Origin: Pelobates cultripes
Taxonomy: Eukaryota; Chordata; Amphibia; Anura; Pelobatidae
Length of the DNA stretch: 64,000 bases
Direction: 5' to 3'
NCBI GenBank assembly: GCA_933207985.1
Contig: OW240915.1
Location: 260,074,529 to 260,138,528 of the forward strand
Shown: piece by piece, positions 57,532 through 64,000 of the stretch
Layout of the letters: each line of letters begins with the position of its first letter
Position numbering within the stretch: position 1 is the first letter of the stretch
Program-made: the position numbers and the translations under genes
Notes under the pieces: model-generated
Seen by the model: the letters and a program-made list of their open reading frames with translations, nothing else
The model's database searches: none
What the model was told of the DNA's origin: nothing

Positions 57532-57536
57532 AGTAA

Positions 57537-60110
57537 TTAGGACTTCTGTTATTGTATCCTTTTTATTTTTATCTGTTGTTGGTGTAAATAATTTGTTTAT
57601 CATATATTTTTGTGACTGTTTTCATTTATTAAGTTCTGCCTTTGTCTGGTTAAGAATCACGTTACCTTAAGTGACTAATTAGTGTTTTGAAATTACATAG
57701 ATATTGTGCTAAGTAATATTTGGTGGGATTTTATTATTGATTTACCTGGGGGACAGAGGCACCCCAATTATAAATTGTCTTGGTGGTGGCAGTGTTAAAA
57801 TATTGGTATCTTAATTCGCATTCTTTTATTCTGATGGATGAATACATCTATCGCCCGTTGTAAATTATTCAACAAATAAATGGGACAGTGACAGGGTACG
57901 CATCGCATAATATAGGTGATCTTAGGTAATATAGTCATCTTAATCGCTGCTATTCTACCTGACCAGGAAATCTTAAGATTTTTCCATGTAGATAGCACTT
58001 GCATTATCTAAAAATAAACTGATTGGAAGTTAACTGATATAGTTTTTTTTTCATTTCAGCAAATAATTTAATTCCTAAATGAATTATTGAATATTGCCAA
58101 TTAAACTGATATAGTTGGCTAAGAAAGTTTTTCTCAGACTGCCCCATATTAAGGCACATCGCTTCTGATTTTTCTGGATTTTCTATTGTTATTATTACAT
58201 CATCAGCATAAAGAGAGATTACATGGGATTTTCGATTTCCTACAATTCCTGTTATATCAAGAGATTCCCTTATCGCACACGCCAGTGGTTCAATAATCAG
58301 AGCAAAAATTAGTGGAGACAATGGGCAACCTTGCCTAGTACCATTTGAAATGACAAACCTTTCAGACCGAAAGTTTTGACCCGTTACACACGCAGTTGGA
58401 GATGTATATAGAGCAGCTTAGAGGCAAAGTCACCTAAGCCATATTTTGACAGGGTGTGGAACAAAGTCCCAATCCACCCTGTCAAATGTTTTCTCAGCAT
58501 CCAGTCCCACGAATACTGCAGTTGTTTTTTTTTTTATTTTTAACCACTGAGATTACATTTTAAAGTTTCCTAATGTTATCTGAGCCCTGTCTCCCCTGGA
58601 TAAAACCTGTTTGATCAGAATTGATCAGATTGTGGATATGTTTATTCAATCTTTCCGCTAAAACGTTAGCATAAATCTTAATATCCACATTTAGCAGGGA
58701 AATAGGTCTAAAGTCCCTACACTCAGGGGTTGGATTGTTTGTTTTGGGAATTGTTATTATTTGAGCTTCTAACATTTCTGGGTGTGCTCGACCAGCCTTC
58801 TTAATCTTGTTTAAAATTTGACACAGATAGCTGGAGATCTCCTCTTGACAAAGTGAATAAAATTGATTAACTAGGCCATCAGATCCAGGAGCTGAGCCAA
58901 ATCTCAATTTAGAGATTGTCCATTTAACTTCCGTTATATCATCATTTAATTTTACCAGCTCTGTTTGAGAAACCCTGGGAAGATAGATCTTATCTAAAAA
59001 TTCCGCAATTCTCCTTTTTTTCCCCACTAACATCTATATTAGAGGAATTCAAATTATAAATATAATGGTAATATTTCTCAAAACATGCGGCAATATCATC
59101 AGGTTTAACAAACAGTTTATTACATAATAACTTGTTTATTCCATTATTGTTTAATTTTTGTTTCAACTTACTAGCCATCAATTTCCCTGCTCTATTTTGG
59201 CCATGACATGATCTTTGTTGGGCAGCCCATAAAGATTTATCCACCAATAGTTGCTGAATTCTTTTTATTTGTAATTTACGGTTCCATCATTTCTTAAAAA
59301 GAAAGCAGCCGTTTCATTTTTTAAGTTTTTAAGTATTTCCTGATCTTTTAATAATTATGTATTCATCCTCCATGATCTCTTGTTCTTAACGGGAGGGTCA
59401 ATATCCAAACTTACTCCAACCAGACCATGATCAGACCAAGTGATCACCCCTATTTCTGAATGTTTAATCTTTGAGATGCCCTGCCCATCCACAAAAATAT
59501 AATCCAATCTACTATACATTTTACATCTATGTGAAAAAAAATGAGTAGTCCCTCTCTAAAGGGTGGAAAATTCTCCATGTATCAAAAATAAATATATTTT
59601 AATAATACTTTATTAAACTTTTTAGAATTTTGAACTAGATGAGGATCCGATTTTCTCTCTCCCATAAAGTTTCTATCTACAGATGGATCCAAAGGCACAT
59701 TAAAATCTCCACAGACGACTAAGGTCACTCTAAAAAATGTTTTCATTACTTTCACTGTCTGAGTAATAAATTTAATTTGCCCTTTGTTAGGGACATACAT
59801 ATTTAAGATTGTAAATTTCTGGGAATTAATCAAACCTGCCCATAGTAAATATCGTCCTTTATCATTTATGACAATATCTAATGTTTTATTAAATATTATT
59901 GATACCCCTCTCGATTTACTTCGAGTAAGTAGCATTATAAGGATTGGAATAATATCTATTACCAAAAAAGGGAATTTTATTAGTCAGCCAGTGAGTTTCT
60001 TGCAAACATAACGTCCGGTTTACCCCTAAACAAGTTTTTAAAAGCTATACTTCTTTTACCCATTGTGTTTAAACCCTGAGAGTCATAGTGAACCAAACTC
60101 ACCACGACTC
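57537..60110 (-). pseudogene. Decayed L1/Tx1-like LINE ORF2 (endonuclease and reverse transcriptase)
   Basis: Read on the - strand from about 60110. An endonuclease start (LVHYDSQGLNTMGKRSIAF), LQETHW at 59981-60003 and GDFN at 59699-59710 identify the APE-type endonuclease. Further down, 58560-59033 encodes SAPGSDGLVNQFY, RDFRPISLLNVDIKIYANVL and SDQTGFIQGR, the L1-clade reverse-transcriptase fingers. YADD, the catalytic aspartates, lies at 58199-58210 after MSPLIFALIIEPLA. WKNLKISWSGRIAAIKMTIL and NNLQRAIDVFIHQNKR (57795-58004) are the post-RT region. Multiple frameshifts and stops separate these blocks, so it is inactive. The 3' part is cut off at the LTR element boundary. Confidence 0.9.
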
Positions 60111-62036
60111 TTAGGGCCATCTAAACTACCTCCATCAGCACCTCCCACCCCATGTCTCAGAACCTCCCAAATAACAAAAAAAAACCAACACATTCGCACC
60201 CATTCATCCATAAAAATAAAAAATTGATGTGATACAATCATCTTCTTAAAGGATCTACCTACTTAGAAAGGCCCCACTTCTCACTATACCACCTCTAGAA
60301 GTGGCAGATAAATCTAAGTTTCGTCGAACTACCTCAGTTCGAGACCTTGGCAGAGGTCTCCCGTCAGACTTGCCGGTGATCTTTCTATTCATCCTCAACA
60401 GCAGCCCAAAGTAAAGCCCTTCTTATCTATATCACATGATAAAAATAATTAACAAATACTAATAAATAACAAATACTAATAAAGCAAATTCTACGTGAAG
60501 ACTTGAAGAGCCACAAGGACCAGAAGCCAAAACTCATAAGCAGAAGGGGAAGAGGAGGGAATGAAGGAGAGAAGCATCCTTATGTTCAAAACCCAACGGG
60601 TAAAGACCCCTATCATAGCCCACTCTCCAAATTGCCATCCTCTTTTCATCTGTGAGTGTAAAAGGTCATGTAAACACACTTATAAACCATAGTGCAGCTT
60701 TAAACAACAAACAAATTGAGGTAGGAGAGAAAATACATCAAGATTGTCTATCATTCCTGGGGATTTACCAACTGTGCTAAACATTCCATTGAATGTGTCA
60801 AAATATACAAATAAATCTAAATAATTTCTATACCAAAGATTCTACTATAATATCCCCCTTAATTTGTGATAAACATTTAATCCATAGTAATAACTTATTT
60901 TGTGCAGTTTTCCAGTGCAAAAAACAAATAATATTTGCTCTGATGTAATACATGACTATAAATTTAAACCCATAAAGGCCCTTCAAGGCCGTTTTATAAA
61001 ACCTTAATTTACCCTTAATGAAATTCTTAGCTAAAATTTACCTATCCACCAGTGCTGGGTTTCCATTAAGGTAGCTCAATACTATCAAAAGGGCAATCCA
61101 TTTAATACACATATCCCTTAACCCAACAAAACTAACTAATTTTGTGCAATTTTCCAATAAATTGAAACCAATTCAAGTATCTCTATTCTAATAAGTAATA
61201 TTAAAATGTTACCCAAAAACAACCTTTGACATAGTTTAATAAATACTTAATTATTACTAAAAATTACCTTAATGTAAAGTGACAAACGATCAGCCAGTGA
61301 TCCTTTTAACGAGTAAATTATTTATTTCTATTTAGCGTGAGCTACCCTATCAAAAGACTAATAAAACTATAACCCCCCCTAAACTAAAATTTTAATCTCC
61401 CCCAGGAACTCGGACCTCACAGAGCTCTATGTTCGTTATCACCCTCTAATTATCTCTCCTCACCCAGTTATTTGGTTCCAAGTGTCATAATTTATTAACT
61501 AAAATAGAAGAGGTATAACCCCTCTAAAACCATTATTTAGACCTCCCACAGAAGATCTACTGCAGAACATTTCTATACTCATTACCACCCTCTAATACTA
61601 CGCCCTCCCTCAAATATCTCAGTATAACAATACTTTAAGCAGTTCCCAACTAGACTATATCTCTGAGGAACTTTTCCCCCTCTAGTGGAGAGTTGATTAC
61701 TTTAAACTCCGTACCAAATTGAATAATTAGTTTGGTTGGGAAACCCCATTTATAAGATACTTTTTTAGTGCAAGACATTTCAGTGATATCTCCCAAAGCG
61801 AGTTCCCATTTAAAAAAAACTAAACAAAAAAAAACACTAATGCCAATACCCCAACTCCCCCACCATGAGAAGTCTATAGAACAGTACCATTATTCTGTAG
61901 CCTTAACAAAAGGTTTCTTAATAGACTCTTGGATCTCATTTCCATTTCTCTTTGGTCCTCTGTCACATATGCCATTTATTTTATATATGTAACCTTGTTT
62001 GAGCAGGACCCTGTTGCAAACTTATCTTGTTGCAAA
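60111..62036. other. Possible upstream part of the LINE; no frame recognised
   Basis: Sequence directly upstream (on the - strand) of the LINE ORF2 could contain its ORF1 and 5' region, but I found no recognisable ORF1 motif. The composition is C-poor on the - strand with many short A/T runs. No gene is called. Confidence 0.3.
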
Positions 62037-63036
62037 TACATTCAGGCTGTTTACTTATTTTAGTTCCTATAGATTATTTCCACAATTAATTAGGAGATGG
62101 TCCTGCAGTTTACTTATGTTCTAAGCAGTTGCCCTGAGTAATACAGACTAACGGCTGACTTGTTGTACACGGTTTCAGTTTTAACGCGGTCTAGGTATTG
62201 TAGTAGAATGTTAGGTACCTAGAGTTAGACTGAACTAGAAATACCTTTTTCTTCCAATTTCTACACACTATTTAATTCATTGTCCCCTGCCCTTTTCTCA
62301 AGCTCCCTGCATCCATTCTACTAAGAGGCAAGTATAAACATTGTGTAATAGTTACATTTGTTTTACAATGTTTCATTTTGAAGAACATTTACATAGAACA
62401 GTAAGAGCAATTGTATAGAAGAACTGGTGATCTCATTTTATTCCATATTACAGATAACGTATGGAAACAATTTGCCTGTTTTTGTCTATGTTGAGGCTGA
62501 GTGTGCTGAGGTCATTGTTCGGGTATTCTACCTAAGGAGTGGAATTACGATTTGCTCTCACTTCTATTGTGATTTTAGTGTTGATGGACTATTACAATAA
62601 AATCAGTTCATTTATTTTTGTTTATGTGGGGTCCTCCTATTCTCCCACTTTCGGTTTAGAGATTTGCCAAGAGAAAAATACCAGCCTTTGCATTGCAAGT
62701 ATTTTTGCATTACCAACACCGGCCAGACAACTCACATAACGGGCAACCCTAGTGTTAAGAGAACAGGGTATACCAGAGAGCAGGGGGAAGTCAGATTTCT
62801 AGCTGTTTCTTTTTATTGTATAAGGAAATGAAAGGATTCTTGAGGTTTTTTTTATTCCTGCAGTTAAAATGCTGTAAACTAAGCATTTCAAGCTCAAAGG
62901 CTAACACAGGCCAAATAAACAAGGTTTAAGTTTATATGGGCCGTAAAAAAAAAAAAGAAAAAAAAAAAAAAAAGAAGAACTTCCGTCTTCATAGAAACAT
63001 TTTATTAAAAATAAATTACTATATATATATATATAT
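62037..63036. other. No gene; homopolymer and TA tracts
   Basis: Nothing coding recognised. A-rich run at 62945-62973 and a TA microsatellite at 63020-63036 directly abut the end of the tyrosine-recombinase element. Confidence 0.4.
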
Positions 63037-63138
63037 TTGTGCTCGGAATTTAAATACGTAAAGGATAGTATCTGTGAGCAAAGTTGGTTGTGGTGTGCCG
63101 AAACCAACGTACGAGTGGGCCTGTAAATAAAAGAGGGC
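63037..63138. repeat. Terminal direct repeat, outer copy (B2)
   Basis: TTGTGCTCGGAATTTAAATA ... GTAAATAAAAGAGGGC. It matches 63275-63376 at a constant 238-base offset with only a small difference (GTGGGCCTG against GTGGCGCTG). Confidence 0.93.
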
Positions 63139-63274
63139 CCACCAAGGATAATGTATTTAAAACAGGGTGTAGGTGGGTGGGGACAATCAGCTGAGCGGCA
63201 GCGGTGAGTAGGGGCTTGGCGTTTAAGTAGGGGACTTACTCCTCCCACAAATTCAGGCCTAACGGCCTTTCTAC

Positions 63275-63376
63275 TTGTGCTCGGAATTTAAATACGTAAA
63301 GGATAGTATCTGTGAGCAAAGTTGGTTGTGGTGTGCCGAAACCAACGTACGAGTGGCGCTGTAAATAAAAGAGGGC
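63275..63376. repeat. Terminal direct repeat, inner copy (B1)
   Basis: Near-identical to 63037-63138, located immediately downstream of the recombinase frame. It contains GTGTGCCGAAACCAACGTAC. Confidence 0.93.
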
Positions 63377-63414
63377 AAAAGATAAATTCGAGAAAATACA
63401 CACTTTATTGCATT

Positions 63415-64000
63415 TTACAAGACCAGGTTCCTGAAAGCTTGGCGAAGTTCTTTCTCTGGTTGTGGAATATATGCGTTATATATGGAGGATTTCCATCGCC
63501 CCAGCCTTTTGATGATGTGGACTGGTGCATTTGTGCTAGAGGCTGCTGAGGCGGCTCCTATGCGGAAGGAGTGCCTGGAGAATGCGGCCGGGTTGTGTCC
63601 GAGCTTAGATAACAGGGTTCTCACGTGTAACATACATTTTGCCGTGGTAAGCGGGTGCCCTTGTAATGTTAAGAGCGGAGAGTCTGGCAGGTGAGCGTGA
63701 AGAGTTGACCGTAGTTGGTCGAGAACTTTCACCGGACACCAGGCATTATCAGTAGGGAAGAGAGGAATTATTGTAGGGTGTATTGACCGGTTGGTTTTAG
63801 TGGTAGGGATAGAAAGTAGGTAGTGATCCTCTATCTTGGTGAGGTGTGAAGTTTTAAGGCTTAGCGCGATATCTCCTTGACAAACCACGGTGAACTCTCT
63901 AGGTCTGAGAAAACCATAGAAAGCGAGATATATAGCAGATTTGATCACCGTATTGGTGTTGCTATCAAATGGGGCTGTGTCAAGGAGATTGCTAAGTGAC
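63415..64000 (-). CDS. Tyrosine recombinase, C-terminal catalytic domain (N-terminus outside window)
   Basis: The frame is open to the window edge (LSNLLDTAPFDSN... upstream of a GTG at 63948), so the start is not in view; about 194 codons are visible. Catalytic signature residues are present: Arg in FYGFLRPREF (box I), HSFRIGAASAA (His-x-x-Arg of box II), LGRWKSS with Trp in place of the second His, and the nucleophile Tyr in IYNAYI. The protein would resolve or insert a circular DNA copy in place of an integrase. The stop is 38 bases before the first terminal repeat. No frameshift is seen, so it may be intact. A Crypton transposon is the alternative, but the split repeats favour the Ngaro/DIRS order. 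Confidence 0.88.
   Translation of the reverse strand, partial: SLSNLLDTAPFDSNTNTVIKSAIYLAFYGFLRPREFTVVCQGDIALSLKTSHLTKIEDHYLLSIPTTKTNRSIHPTIIPLFPTDNAWCPVKVLDQLRSTLHAHLPDSPLLTLQGHPLTTAKCMLHVRTLLSKLGHNPAAFSRHSFRIGAASAASSTNAPVHIIKRLGRWKSSIYNAYIPQPEKELRQAFRNLVL

Larger units (their letters stand above)
53911..57536 (+). mobile_element. Complete pol-less LTR retrotransposon with 5-bp duplications
   Basis: Two almost identical LTRs (53916-54845 and 56605-57531) enclose 1759 bases. AGTAA flanks both outer ends (53911-53915, 57532-57536). LTRs start TGTGGCG and end CCGTTACA (TG...CA). A primer-binding-type sequence follows the 5' LTR and a purine tract precedes the 3' LTR. The interior holds one long reading frame and nothing resembling protease, reverse transcriptase or integrase. 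The LTRs differ by about three substitutions and three small indels over 927 bases by eye, so the insertion is young. Most likely a non-autonomous Gypsy-like element mobilised by a partner. Confidence 0.93.
63037..64000 (-). mobile_element. 3' end of a tyrosine-recombinase retrotransposon (Ngaro/DIRS-like), partial
   Basis: On the - strand the order is recombinase frame, then a ~102-base repeat (63275-63376), a 136-base spacer (63139-63274), and a second near-identical copy of the repeat (63037-63138). That is the B1-A2-B2 arrangement described for Ngaro-type elements with split direct repeats; the A1 partner of the spacer should lie beyond the window at the element's 5' end. Reverse transcriptase and Gag would also lie outside. 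A DIRS1-type element would have inverted termini, which are not seen here. Confidence 0.75.

Noticed and set aside
60491..60679. 62-codon frame as LINE ORF1
   Set aside because: Lacks coiled-coil or RNA-binding features and is too short.
1..64000. tRNA, rRNA or snRNA genes
   Set aside because: I looked for cloverleaf ends, A/B boxes and snRNA-like cores and found none convincing by eye; a covariance-model scan would be decisive.

Overview
The window looks like a piece of an amphibian (most likely frog) nuclear genome. It is AT-rich, intron-dominated and packed with transposon remnants, including many TTAA-flanked short elements whose termini resemble the T2/Kolobok-type MITEs known from Xenopus. 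The only host gene I can support is RGS20 (RGSZ1), a regulator of G-protein signalling of the RZ subfamily, on the + strand. Four coding exons (40592-40737, 42909-42992, 44826-45060, 46488-46676) join in frame to give 217 residues: a short N-terminus, a cysteine string and a complete RGS domain. Poly(A) signals follow near 47.48 kb. A possible alternative first exon lies at 2446-2542, 38 kb upstream. If it is real, most of the window is RGS20 intron 1.

Layout. 1-2.5 kb: truncated fold-back hAT-like MITE, a large palindrome of CCAAT boxes followed by a TATA-like box, a GC-rich ~140-bp tandem array, then the candidate exon. 3.1-7.7 kb: two minisatellites (49-bp and ~52-bp units). 7.7-40.5 kb: intronic or intergenic DNA with MITEs, a 1.7-kb hAT-type element with 8-bp target duplication (12.7-14.4 kb), a poly(A)-tailed retroposon (17.2-18.8 kb), and a solo LTR interrupted six bases from its start by a hAT MITE (24.5-26.0 kb). 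40.5-47.5 kb: the RGS20 coding exons, with a LINE 3' fragment in intron 3. 47.5-53 kb: more TTAA elements, including a 2.2-kb hairpin-rich one.

53.9-57.5 kb: a young, structurally complete but pol-less LTR retrotransposon encoding one repeat-rich protein. 57.5-60.1 kb: a decayed L1/Tx1-like ORF2 on the - strand. 63.0-64.0 kb: the 3' end of a tyrosine-recombinase retrotransposon (Ngaro/DIRS-like) with split direct repeats, running off the window edge.

The strongest second-look items are the pol-less LTR element with its 16-residue protein repeat, the datable MITE-in-LTR nesting, the split-repeat tyrosine-recombinase element, the chains of perfect hairpins inside TTAA elements, and adjacent TTAA elements that share a single TTAA. 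All identifications are by eye. No database search was possible.
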